A DNA stretch of 64,000 nucleotides from DATKKK01 sp964354625 (GTDB lineage: Archaea; Thermoproteota; Bathyarchaeia; Bathyarchaeales; Bathycorpusculaceae), in the NCBI GenBank assembly GCA_964354625.1, contig CAYHAK010000003.1:1-64000 (forward strand), given 5' to 3'. The notes beneath the pieces were generated by a model that did no database searches, was not told where the DNA came from, and was given only the letters and a program-made list of their open reading frames with translations. Positions 51,230 to 59,890 of the stretch are shown piece by piece. A program made the translations under genes and the position numbers. Every line of letters starts with the position of its first letter. Within the stretch, counting starts at the first letter, position 1.

Positions 51230-51664
51230 AACCTGTTCAACTGCACCGAAGACCCGACGGAAACGGAGTTCAAGACTTACAACACCACCACAAGAACGGC
51301 GAAGGTAGCCGGATTGGCCAACAACCCCGTGTTCACCGTCCACACTGGTCTGATGCGGTACATCCCGCTGGTGCTGGCCAACATGGACTCGGAGCTTTAC
51401 CAGAAGGCCAAAGACCACCTACTCGACCTCAGATATGCAGACTACTACATAATCGCCTACCCAACCTACAGCGGCTACCGAGTAGAACACGACCCCACCT
51501 ACACCGCATAGTACAACGCCGCAGCCGCAACAACCACTCCGCCCAACATCGGAGGAGCCGTCCTCCTAATAGCCGTCATAACCGCAGCCGCCCTCGCCGC
51601 CGTCCTCATCATCAGAAAACGCCGAACAAAAACCACGACAAACACACGAGAACCAAACACCTAA
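51230..51664 (+). pseudogene. C-terminal remnant of a membrane-anchored surface protein
   Basis: A reading frame begins at the GC motif without a start codon: NLFNCTEDPTETEFKTYNTT, then PVFTVHTGLMRYIPLVLANM and YADYYIIAYPTYSGYRVEHD. It meets an in-frame TAG at 51509-51511 and then continues in the same frame as YNAAAATTTPPNIGGAVLLI and a hydrophobic membrane anchor ending RKRRTKTTTN to a TAA at 51662. This is the normal tail of an archaeal surface protein: extracellular domain, Thr/Pro linker, membrane helix, basic end. The N-terminal part is gone, and the TAG would stop the anchor. Parent protein unknown. Confidence 0.65.
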
Positions 51665-51840
51665 CCACCCGAACCCCCAATCGAACCATAGCCAACCGAG
51701 ACCTCCCCTCCATTCTCTCGCTCAGAACAGGCGAGACACTTAAGAAACCCAGAGGGCTATGTAAAAGATCGGATTGATGCCCATGGCCTTCTGGGAACCC
51801 TGCCATTCATGGAGAATAGTGAGAAAGGGAAGACTTGCAG

Positions 51841-53058
51841 TTACTTGTATGGTATGTACTCTTTGCCGAGTAGTTCGCGTGCGATGACGGTGCGTTGTAT
51901 GTTGCTGGCCCCCTCGGCGCCGACGCAGTAACTCATAATGCCCCGCAGGCCCATCTCAAGCGGACACTCCTTCGTGTAGCCATAAGCGCCCATCCATATC
52001 ATGGCGTGCTTGTAAATGTCGAACGCTAGGTGTGGCGCGATGAGTTTGCAGGCCGCGATGTAGCGGCCGACTTCCAGTGCCGAGTATTTGTTCTGCTTAT
52101 ATTTCAGATCGTTCATCCACGCCGTGCGGTAGGCTAGGCTTTTCAGCGCCTCTAGGTGCGCCCAGTCGTCTGCCAACTCGAACTGTATGCCTTCGAACTT
52201 GCCGATAGGCCTGCCGAAGGCCTTGCGCTCCTTGATGTACTCCATGCCAATGTCCAAGGCACGTCTTGCCGCGCCCACGCACACGGCAGCGATGAGTATG
52301 CGTGCGTTGTCGAAGCCCTCCATCGTCAGGTAGAAGCCCTTGTCAACTTCGCCGATGCGGTAAGCGTCGGGTATGCGGACGTTTTCCATTTTGAAGCCGC
52401 CTGTGCTGATGGCCATTCTGCCCATGTCTTCGAACCGCTTGTTGATCTCTACGCCTTTGGCATTGAAGGGCAGGTAGAAGCCTGTCATGCCCCTGTGTGA
52501 AGCTTCAGGCGATGCCGGCGAAGTCCGCGCGATAACGAAGTAGCCTCCGCCCAGCTTCTTAGCCTCTTCTGTGCCGCTGATGTACATTTTCTCGCCGTTC
52601 AGAACCCAGTCTTTGCCGTCTCGTTTGGCAGTGGATTTGAAGGCAGCAACGTCTGAGCCTCCGCCTGATTCGGTGGAGGCTATGCCTATGAAGGCGTCGC
52701 CCTTGAATGCCTTGTGGATGCACTCGGCGCGCACTTGCTCGCTGCAGTAACGGTCAACCACATAACCCCACGAGCTTTCAACAAGCCACAGCACTGGCAG
52801 AGCAATGCTCACGTCGACGTAGCCGAGTTCCTCAGCGGCGATGCAGGCTGTCACCCAGTCTGCGCCTGTGCCTCCGTGCTCCTGAGGCGAAGTCATGACA
52901 AGCAAACCCATCTCGCCCATGCTCCTCAAAACAGCCTGAGGAATCTCGCCCTTGCTGTCCATGTCGCGTATCTTTTCTAACGGCAGATTCTTCTGGCACC
53001 ATTCACGAATGGCACTTCTGAAAAGCTCCTGCTCTTCCGTGAAACCGAAATCAACCAT
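51841..53058 (-). CDS. acd: acyl-CoA dehydrogenase
   Basis: 405 residues from ATG 53058, with AAGGTG 9 bases upstream. It oxidises an acyl-CoA to the 2-enoyl-CoA with FAD and passes electrons to ETF. The pattern runs DFGFTEEQELFRSAIREWCQ, then ASTESGGGSDVAAFKSTAKR, GEKMYISG and the C-terminal GAEGASNIQRTVIARELLG, where the Glu is in the position of the catalytic base. Chain length cannot be predicted. It has its own promoter (53097-53110) yet follows hdrB by 62 bases on the same strand. Confidence 0.94.
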   Translation of the reverse strand: MVDFGFTEEQELFRSAIREWCQKNLPLEKIRDMDSKGEIPQAVLRSMGEMGLLVMTSPQEHGGTGADWVTACIAAEELGYVDVSIALPVLWLVESSWGYVVDRYCSEQVRAECIHKAFKGDAFIGIASTESGGGSDVAAFKSTAKRDGKDWVLNGEKMYISGTEEAKKLGGGYFVIARTSPASPEASHRGMTGFYLPFNAKGVEINKRFEDMGRMAISTGGFKMENVRIPDAYRIGEVDKGFYLTMEGFDNARILIAAVCVGAARRALDIGMEYIKERKAFGRPIGKFEGIQFELADDWAHLEALKSLAYRTAWMNDLKYKQNKYSALEVGRYIAACKLIAPHLAFDIYKHAMIWMGAYGYTKECPLEMGLRGIMSYCVGAEGASNIQRTVIARELLGKEYIPYK

Positions 53059-53096
53059 GACATTTTGCACCTTTGGACCTGAACTACAGAAGGCTA

Positions 53097-53110
53097 AACA
53101 TATAAAAGTT
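53097..53110 (-). promoter_or_regulatory. TATA box of acd
   Basis: Minus strand ACTTTTATATGTTT, about 45 bases before the ATG at 53058. The expected start near 53077 leaves a short leader that includes the SD AAGGTG. Confidence 0.5.
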
Positions 53111-53119
53111 GTTTAGAAC

Positions 53120-53995
53120 CTAGGCCGAAACCTTCGACAAAAGCTGCTCGACGGGACTCTGGTTCAGATGCAGTCCGAGCTTCTGTTGATCCACGTCCAA
53201 GGCTAGTCCCAGCAACTGCGTGTAGTAGACCACAGGAAGGCCCAGCCTCGCGCCCACAGTACCTGCAGCATCATTCTGCTTGGCGTCAAACATGATGCCA
53301 CAGTCAGGGCACGAAACCACAAGTCCGTCCACGCCCAAAGCTTGCACTGCCATGAGTTTGCTACCTGCCAGCGACAGCGCCGAATCCACATGACTATACA
53401 TCAAATGCGACCCGCAACAGTCCAGCTTCTCATTATAATCTATGCTTTCGGCACCCAGTGCAGCGATAAGGTTATCAAGCTTTTGGGGGTTCTCGGCGTC
53501 GTCTATCCGTCCGAGGTCAGTGTAGCGCAGTATCTGGCAGCCTACATGGGAGGCAAGCTTCAAACCCTTAAGCGGCTTGGCCACAGCTTTTTTGATCGCG
53601 TCCAAACCAACGCTATCATGTAGCAGGTCAATGACGTGCCAGATCTTGATGCTCGCATTGTACTCTAAGCCTTCTTCCTTCAATAGGCCAATTACCCGTT
53701 GTTTGGTGTTCCCATCGTTCTCAACAAGCCTCTTTGCCTCAGAGACCACGAAGTGACAACGATTACAGGGAACAAGAAGATCATGCAAACCCGTGGCGTT
53801 TGCCAATGCCAGAACCCGCGCGCCGAGAAAAGTTGCTGCAAAATCGTTAACGCTCCTCACAGGATCGCCACAACACATGGCTTCACTCAAATCGACAATC
53901 TCACCCCCAAGTCGAGGGAGAACCTCACGTGCCGACATCTCGTAAGCATACTGGCTCGTCAGTATCCGACACCCCCAAAAAACAGCAGCCTTCAC
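53120..53995 (-). CDS. hdrB: heterodisulfide reductase subunit B-like protein
   Basis: 291 residues with two CCG-type motifs that bind noncubane 4Fe-4S clusters in HdrB. First: WGCRIL near residue 9, then AMCCGDP near 41 and PCNRCH near 77. Second: HVGCQILRY near 151, LDCCGSHLMYS near 193, and SCPDCGIM near 229. Family HdrB is the site of disulfide reduction. The start is GTG 53995, with GGAGGAGAG 7 bases upstream inside the end of hdrC. The real electron acceptor in this organism is unknown; no mcr or coenzyme M genes are here. Confidence 0.9.
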   Translation of the reverse strand: MKAAVFWGCRILTSQYAYEMSAREVLPRLGGEIVDLSEAMCCGDPVRSVNDFAATFLGARVLALANATGLHDLLVPCNRCHFVVSEAKRLVENDGNTKQRVIGLLKEEGLEYNASIKIWHVIDLLHDSVGLDAIKKAVAKPLKGLKLASHVGCQILRYTDLGRIDDAENPQKLDNLIAALGAESIDYNEKLDCCGSHLMYSHVDSALSLAGSKLMAVQALGVDGLVVSCPDCGIMFDAKQNDAAGTVGARLGLPVVYYTQLLGLALDVDQQKLGLHLNQSPVEQLLSKVSA

Positions 53996-53997
53996 TC

Positions 53998-54507
53998 TTA
54001 TCTCTCCTCCAGGGCCTTCAAGAAAACGGTCTGAAAACTCTCCTTAGGAGCATAGACCTTAGGAAGCTTCAAGCTCTCGCGGTTGAAAGTCTCCATCTTC
54101 CGGGAAACAACATCCTGAAAAGGCTCAGCCAAACCAGTCTCCAGAACCCGCGAAACCGCCTTCATGAACTCCTCGGGCACCTTGGCCTCGCGCTCAACCG
54201 CCAGATTTCTCAACGCAATAACCACATGATAAGGGGAGGCCTTCTGAGGACAACGTTGCACGCACTTGAGGCACGTTACGCATGTCCAGATGATGTCCGA
54301 AGAGGCCATCTCGTCCACGAAGCCCAAGTTCACAAGCTTCTCAATCTCATGAGGCTTGAGCTCCAGAAGCTTCAAAGCTGTGCACCCGCTCGTGCACTTG
54401 ATGCATTGGAAACAATTCACCAAGTCCCTGCCCCGAAGCTTAGCCAGAATCCTCTCGCGAGATTCGAGGCTCGGCTTAGCCATCGACATCAAATCAATAA
54501 TGCTCAA
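53998..54507 (-). CDS. hdrC: heterodisulfide reductase subunit C-like protein
   Basis: 169 residues from TTG 54507, with GGAGGAGG 6 bases upstream in the end of hdrA. Two 4Fe-4S motifs: NCFQCIKCTSGCTAL and WTCVTCLKCVQRCPQK, typical of HdrC. It passes electrons between HdrA and HdrB. It overlaps neither neighbour: hdrA ends at 54510 and hdrB begins at 53995. The gene order is hdrA-hdrC-hdrB. Confidence 0.9.
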   Translation of the reverse strand: MSIIDLMSMAKPSLESRERILAKLRGRDLVNCFQCIKCTSGCTALKLLELKPHEIEKLVNLGFVDEMASSDIIWTCVTCLKCVQRCPQKASPYHVVIALRNLAVEREAKVPEEFMKAVSRVLETGLAEPFQDVVSRKMETFNRESLKLPKVYAPKESFQTVFLKALEER

Positions 54508-54509
54508 AG

Positions 54510-56498
54510 TCAGCCTCCTCCCGCTGTGGCTCCGGTGCACGCCGCCCGCACTTGAGCCAGAACCTGCTTGCCACCATACTGCTGAATCTCAATCGCGCCC
54601 GTCGGGCAGGCCGCACTGCACAGACCGCAGCCCTGGCACATGGCCTCGATGACCTCGGCCCTCAAAGCCTCGCCGTCCTTTTTCATCTCAATCGCCACAA
54701 ATGGACACAATGACTCGCACACGCGACAGCCACTGCACAGGTCATTGTCCACGACGGCTTTGAGTGGCTCTAGCTCGATTTCGCCGCTTGAGAGCAGGTC
54801 TATGGCTTTGGCTGCGGCTCCGCTGGCCTGCGCCACCGTGTCTGGAATATCCTTCGGTCCTTGACAGGCACCTGCCAGAAAGATGCCTGCCGTAGAGCTT
54901 TCGAGCGGTCTTAGCTTCGGATGTGCCTCCAGCAGGAAGCCGTCTGCGCTTCGCGAGGCGTGGAAAAGCTCGTTGATCTTTGACAAGTCGTTGCTGGGCA
55001 CGAGGCCGTTGGCCAAGACGACGAGGTCGGCGTGCATTTCAAGTAGCTTGTTGGTGCCTCTTTCGAAAACGTCGAAATAGAGCGACCCATCAGGGCTACC
55101 GCGTACGTCGGAAGGGATGCCTGCCACGAAGTTTATGTCCAGATCCCTAGCACGTCTGTAAAACTCTTCATGGCCTTTGCCGAAAGACCGCAAATCATTG
55201 TAGCAAACGTAGATGCTGACGCCTTCGCCCATTTTCTCGCGCGCCAGAATGGCCTGCTTGAGCGAGACCATGCAGCCTACGCGGCAGCAGTATTCATGGA
55301 AGCGTTTATCACGTGAACCCACACATTGAACGAAAACGATTGACTTCGGAGGCTGACCGCTCTTAGGAGAAAGGATTTTGCCTCCAGTGGGGCCTGAGGC
55401 GTCTGAGATCCGCTCAAGCTCGATACTCGATATCACGTTCGGGAAGCGTCGGTAGCCCATCTCGGGCATCTGCGAGGCATCGAACACTTCTGAGCCTACG
55501 GCTATGATGATGCCGCCGACTTTGAGTTGCAGTGTTTCGGGTTGCTGTTCAAAGTCTAGGGCTTTTGCCTCGCAGACCTGCGCGCATTTGCCGCAGACCT
55601 CCTTCTTCTTCGTCTTCAGCCTCAAACAGTACCGAGGATCAACAATGGCCACTTTGGGCACGGCATGAGAAGAGTAGACCGAAATCGCGCGAGTCTGACT
55701 CATGCCTTCATTGAACCTGTCTGGGACTTTGACTGGGCAGACCTGGGTGCACAGTTCGCAACCCACGCACCGCGCCTCATCCACGAACCGTGGCCTCTTT
55801 GACACCGAAACCTCATAGTTGCCTACAAACCCCCTAACGTCTACGACCTCGCTGTTCGTCACCAACGTTATGTTTGGATGCTTACCAACATCAACCATCT
55901 TCGGCGTCAATATGCAGGCACTGCAGTCAAGCGTGGGAAACGTCTTGTCAAGTTGTGCCATGCGACCGCCTATACTTGGCGCCTTCTCAACAAGACAGAC
56001 TTTGAAGCCTGCGTTGGCCAGATCAAGCGAGGCTTGAATCCCTGCGATTCCGCCGCCAACAACTAGCACGCTCCTTTCAACGCTGACTTTGTGCTTCTCA
56101 AGTGACTCTAGAAGCCGCACGCGGGCCACACCCATTCTGATGAGGCCTTTGGCTTTTTCTGTGGCTTTCTCAGGCTCGTGCGCGTGAGGCCACGAAACGT
56201 GCTCCCTCAGGTTAACGATCTCGACAAGATAAGGGTTCAGCCCTGCTTCGGCGACTGCTTTGCGGAATGTTTCTTCGTGCATTCGCGGCGAGCATGTGGC
56301 GATTACGATTCGATCGAGTTTGTGTTTTTTGATGTCATTTTGGATCATTCGTTGGCCTGGGTCAGAGCACATGTATGTGTAATGCTTCGTTACTACGACA
56401 TCAGGCAAGCCCTTGGCGTATTCTGTGGCCTTCTCGACGTCGACGACGCCTGCGATGTTCAGGCCGCAGTGGCAAACGTAAACGCCTATCTTGGGCAT
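54510..56498 (-). CDS. hdrA: heterodisulfide reductase subunit A-like protein
   Basis: 662 residues. The N-terminal ferredoxin-like region has GVYVCHCGLNIAGVVDVEKA and ATCSPRMHEETFRK. The FAD Rossmann motif is VLVVGGGIAGIQASLDLANA near residue 145. CVGCELCTQVCPVKVPDRF, and CGKCAQVC and the C-terminal pair CSGCRVCESLCPF and CQGCGLCSAACPTGAIEIQQ bind 4Fe-4S clusters. In methanogens HdrA bifurcates electrons at its FAD. ATG 56498, with GAGG 8 bases upstream, is preferred over TTG 56504. No MvhD or FdhAB gene is adjacent. Confidence 0.93.
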   Translation of the reverse strand: MPKIGVYVCHCGLNIAGVVDVEKATEYAKGLPDVVVTKHYTYMCSDPGQRMIQNDIKKHKLDRIVIATCSPRMHEETFRKAVAEAGLNPYLVEIVNLREHVSWPHAHEPEKATEKAKGLIRMGVARVRLLESLEKHKVSVERSVLVVGGGIAGIQASLDLANAGFKVCLVEKAPSIGGRMAQLDKTFPTLDCSACILTPKMVDVGKHPNITLVTNSEVVDVRGFVGNYEVSVSKRPRFVDEARCVGCELCTQVCPVKVPDRFNEGMSQTRAISVYSSHAVPKVAIVDPRYCLRLKTKKKEVCGKCAQVCEAKALDFEQQPETLQLKVGGIIIAVGSEVFDASQMPEMGYRRFPNVISSIELERISDASGPTGGKILSPKSGQPPKSIVFVQCVGSRDKRFHEYCCRVGCMVSLKQAILAREKMGEGVSIYVCYNDLRSFGKGHEEFYRRARDLDINFVAGIPSDVRGSPDGSLYFDVFERGTNKLLEMHADLVVLANGLVPSNDLSKINELFHASRSADGFLLEAHPKLRPLESSTAGIFLAGACQGPKDIPDTVAQASGAAAKAIDLLSSGEIELEPLKAVVDNDLCSGCRVCESLCPFVAIEMKKDGEALRAEVIEAMCQGCGLCSAACPTGAIEIQQYGGKQVLAQVRAACTGATAGGG

Positions 56499-56649
56499 CC
56501 GCAAGCCTCATTTTCAATATTCACGAACAGCCGCTAACTATTATTCATAACGGTTTAAAGGCCTACGAACATAGCATCAGACGACACAGCCGCAACCAGA
56601 AGCCCTCTCGACTCAATCACCTTAAATACGTGGCGTCCAGAGTTAGAGA

Positions 56650-58452
56650 ATGGTGAACGTCTTGAGCCTCTTCTTGTTCCTCATAATCTGGGCCATCGTA
56701 TGGTTCATTCCGATTCCGCCGAAACGGTTCGGGCTGAAGTCCATTGCACGTTGGGTCTCATTAGTAATCGGCCTGTTTCTGTTCTTCGTGTTCCAGTTGT
56801 TTCACACGCCTCTCAGCATTTTCACTTACGTTTTTGTATTCTCCAGAGCGCTTTTCGCGTTCGTCGAACCGGCCTTCTCATTTGGCCTGAGACGCCTCAC
56901 ACGTGAAGAGAAGGAGACAAGATATGTCGGCCGCCCATTCTGGAAGGTTGGCCTGAAAGCTGGAGGAAGAATAATCGCTGTTCTGTTTCTGGTCTATGTC
57001 GTTGCCGCTGCCTCGCTCGTCGTCTTCGCTCAGGTTCAGCGGGTCACGAATGCGGTCTACTTCAACAGCTTCATAAAGGCAGGCTCAGGATTGCCGTTCA
57101 ATGGGGCGGTGCCCGACAACATGGTTCGCTTAGTAACTCAGGAGCTTGCCGTGTCAATCGCGAGGCGCCACATGTCCGAGTTTGGCAGCAACACGCAGGT
57201 TCTGGATTGTCACGTGACGAAGTCGCCCGATGGTAAACTGGTCTGGCTGACCGTCATCGGCTCAACCAACATCATAGCCGAAAACTACGTTAAGGGCTTC
57301 GTCGTGGTAGACGCCACGGATCCGACCGCCATCCCCACGACGGTGCACACCCAGTTCCAGGTCGGAGAAGGCCTCTGGTGGGACCACAACATCCCGTTCC
57401 GCCAATACATGCAGGACATCAACAGAAACTACGGCATAGCCTACGCAACATGGGATACGACCACCAACAGCCTCACCTACGTCCTCACACGTTACAACAC
57501 CGACTTTGACTTCGTGAAAAGATACGAAACCCCGATCGTGTACGACGAACAGGGCAACACTATCCACGAGCCGAAGACGCTGGCAGAGATTCCGCTGTGG
57601 ATAACGCAGGTGTATGACGAGGACTGGCTGGAAAGCATGATTAACGAAATGGGACTCTTCAGAAGAGGCGGTGGGTTTGATTACTGGGCCGGCGGTTTCC
57701 TCTGGATCGTTGCACCGAGCCGCGACCGCTTCCAAATGACCGAAGATACGCGTTATGTTGTCGATCCTGAAACGGAAGACATCGTGGCTCTTGTCTGCGT
57801 CAACCCGATTGGCAACCAGAGAACGCTCGCTGGAGTGTTCAAGGCCACGCGGGAAAACGTGATATTCTACGACTACAAGTCAGCTAACTACCTCTCAGGC
57901 ATGACGGCTGAAGACATGGTTGAAGGAAGGCTCCCAAAACCAGCCACAGGCAACTACTACGCCACAATGCCCCTGCTCTACCCGGTTGAAACTTCGCCAA
58001 GCAACTATGAGCTTTCATGGTACGTGCCCGTATACTGGTATGAGATGAGCGGCGAGGCAGACGAAACCATATACTTGGCCGGGTTCGCAATCGTGGACGC
58101 CTCCGACGCCAACAAGATAGTGCTGACGATGAACAACGAAAGCCTGACAAGCGAACAACTCGTACGAAAAACAAGACTGGACTTCATGAAGCTGTTTGGC
58201 GCAACAACATACCTGACGCTGAACGCCACTGTTGTGAACAGATACAACTACGTAGAAGACGGCACAAGCCACCTCGTGCTGAACCTGGCCAACGACACTT
58301 ACCCATGGGTTGAAACAACACCTAAAAACATACCGACTGACCAGTGGAACGAGCTACTGGCAACTGAGCCTGCACAGAACGTGACCATGCACATCGAGAA
58401 ACGCGGAAACCGGTGGATAATAGCCTACTTTGACAACCTGAACGTACCCTAG
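56650..58452 (+). CDS. large membrane protein with extracellular domain, unknown
   Basis: 600 residues, not recognised. Three hydrophobic helices lie in the first 140 residues (VNVLSLFLFLIIWAIVWFIP, VSLVIGLFLFFVFQLF with IFTYVFVFSRALF, and IIAVLFLVYVVAAASLVV); the remaining 460 residues are soluble and rich in beta patterns and aromatic residues (GLWWDHNIPFRQYMQDINRN, GGGFDYWAGGFLWIVAPSRD). The layout suggests an N-terminal membrane anchor with a large exterior or interior domain, perhaps in surface polymer work. No catalytic motif is clear. It stands alone with its own promoter region. Confidence 0.75.
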   Translation: MVNVLSLFLFLIIWAIVWFIPIPPKRFGLKSIARWVSLVIGLFLFFVFQLFHTPLSIFTYVFVFSRALFAFVEPAFSFGLRRLTREEKETRYVGRPFWKVGLKAGGRIIAVLFLVYVVAAASLVVFAQVQRVTNAVYFNSFIKAGSGLPFNGAVPDNMVRLVTQELAVSIARRHMSEFGSNTQVLDCHVTKSPDGKLVWLTVIGSTNIIAENYVKGFVVVDATDPTAIPTTVHTQFQVGEGLWWDHNIPFRQYMQDINRNYGIAYATWDTTTNSLTYVLTRYNTDFDFVKRYETPIVYDEQGNTIHEPKTLAEIPLWITQVYDEDWLESMINEMGLFRRGGGFDYWAGGFLWIVAPSRDRFQMTEDTRYVVDPETEDIVALVCVNPIGNQRTLAGVFKATRENVIFYDYKSANYLSGMTAEDMVEGRLPKPATGNYYATMPLLYPVETSPSNYELSWYVPVYWYEMSGEADETIYLAGFAIVDASDANKIVLTMNNESLTSEQLVRKTRLDFMKLFGATTYLTLNATVVNRYNYVEDGTSHLVLNLANDTYPWVETTPKNIPTDQWNELLATEPAQNVTMHIEKRGNRWIIAYFDNLNVP

Positions 58453-58711
58453 CTGAGATGCAATCCGAGAACTGATCTCATCACACAGAGGACTTGACTT
58501 ACTCGTCAGCATCGCCGTTGCTTGGAAACGCTCCACAGAGCAGGAGACTCGAAGAACAGTGAGGAGGCTAAGGAACAGAATCTGAGGGTTCCCAATCACG
58601 TTGAGGTTATGGACATCTGATTCGCCGATTGATTGAGCTTGCATCGACACGAGAATGTCTCAGACGTAAGTCATTAATACGAAAAATGCGTAGTAGCTGT
58701 GAGGTGCCGTT

Positions 58712-59815
58712 TTGATTTCGATTAATGCTCCGCAGATTGGCGAAGAAGAGATTGAGGCTGTCGTCAAGGTCATGAAAAGCAGAGGCTTGACTCATGGAAT
58801 CGGAGCTGGCCCGAAGGTCACGGAGTTCGAGAACGCTTTCGCAGGATTCGTCAAAGCAAAGCACGCAGTTGCAATGAACAGCGGCACGGCCGCGTTGCAC
58901 TCCTCGCTTGCTATTGCAGGCGTAAGGGCAGGCGACGAGGTTATTCTGCCGAGCTTCACATTTGTGGCCACATCTGAAACCGTGGCCATGACGGGTGCAA
59001 AACCCGTATTCGCAGACATTGATCCCAACACCTACAATATCTCACCGAAAGCCATCGAGAAGGCAATAACCAAGAAAACCAAGGCAATAATGGCCGTGGA
59101 CCTGTACGGCTTGCCAGCCGAAATCCCAGAAATAAGAAAGATCGCGGAGAGACATGGTTTAGTCGTCGTTGAGGATGCTGCACAGGCTCACGGAGGCATC
59201 TGCCAAAACAAGCCTGCAGGAACATTCGCGGACATCGCGTGCTGGAGCTTCTATGCAAGCAAGAACATGACCACCGGCGAAGGCGGAATGGCCACCACCA
59301 ACAGCGACGAATTCGCTGAAAGACTGCGCTGGCTCCGAAGCCACGGGGAGAAAGTCAAGTATGAGTCGCTGATGTTGGGCCACAACTATCACATGCCCGA
59401 GATCGAGGCGGCAATAGGCTGCGTGCAAGTGAAGAGACTGCCCAAGTTTGTGGCCAGGCGCACACGAAACGCCAAGAGGCTGTCTCAGCTGCTCAGGAAG
59501 TCGAAGAAGCTTCAGCTGCCCATCGAACCTGCAGGGTACAAGAGCAGCTGGTACCTGTACACGGTGAGGATCAAGAACGCGACGAAAGAGAGGCGCGACA
59601 AGGTCGTCGCTACACTGAAGCAGGCAGGCATAGGCGCCGAAGTCTACTACGTAAACCCGATTCACATGATGCAATTCTACCGCAAATACGGCAACTACAG
59701 ACTGCCTGAGACCGAGAAAGCAGCAAAACAAGTCTTCTCGCTACCCGTACATCCAGGCGTCACTCCCAAACAAACAGACTTCATAGCCAAAACGGTTCTG
59801 CATCTATTGCAGTAG
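58712..59815 (+). CDS. DegT/DnrJ/EryC1/StrS family aminotransferase
   Basis: 367 residues. PLP-dependent sugar aminotransferase. The lysine is in FYASKNMTTGEGG near residue 184; VILPSFTFVATSETVAMTGA, FADIDPNTYNI and VEDAAQAHGG are the other family motifs. These enzymes make amino sugars for surface glycans. The start is TTG 58712, with GAGGTG 5 bases upstream. No other sugar-nucleotide gene is adjacent except glmS, 30 kb away. Confidence 0.92.
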   Translation: MISINAPQIGEEEIEAVVKVMKSRGLTHGIGAGPKVTEFENAFAGFVKAKHAVAMNSGTAALHSSLAIAGVRAGDEVILPSFTFVATSETVAMTGAKPVFADIDPNTYNISPKAIEKAITKKTKAIMAVDLYGLPAEIPEIRKIAERHGLVVVEDAAQAHGGICQNKPAGTFADIACWSFYASKNMTTGEGGMATTNSDEFAERLRWLRSHGEKVKYESLMLGHNYHMPEIEAAIGCVQVKRLPKFVARRTRNAKRLSQLLRKSKKLQLPIEPAGYKSSWYLYTVRIKNATKERRDKVVATLKQAGIGAEVYYVNPIHMMQFYRKYGNYRLPETEKAAKQVFSLPVHPGVTPKQTDFIAKTVLHLLQ

Positions 59816-59890
59816 ACTTACCACGCTAGGTTTAAATAGAATCATCTGTCTGTATTGAACCCCCGACTGGGTTTTACAGAGGAACCAGGT

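Noticed and set aside
51314..51511. Independent small gene starting at TTG 51314
   Set aside because: The same frame extends both upstream to the GC motif and downstream past the TAG into a membrane anchor, so it is part of a larger decayed gene.
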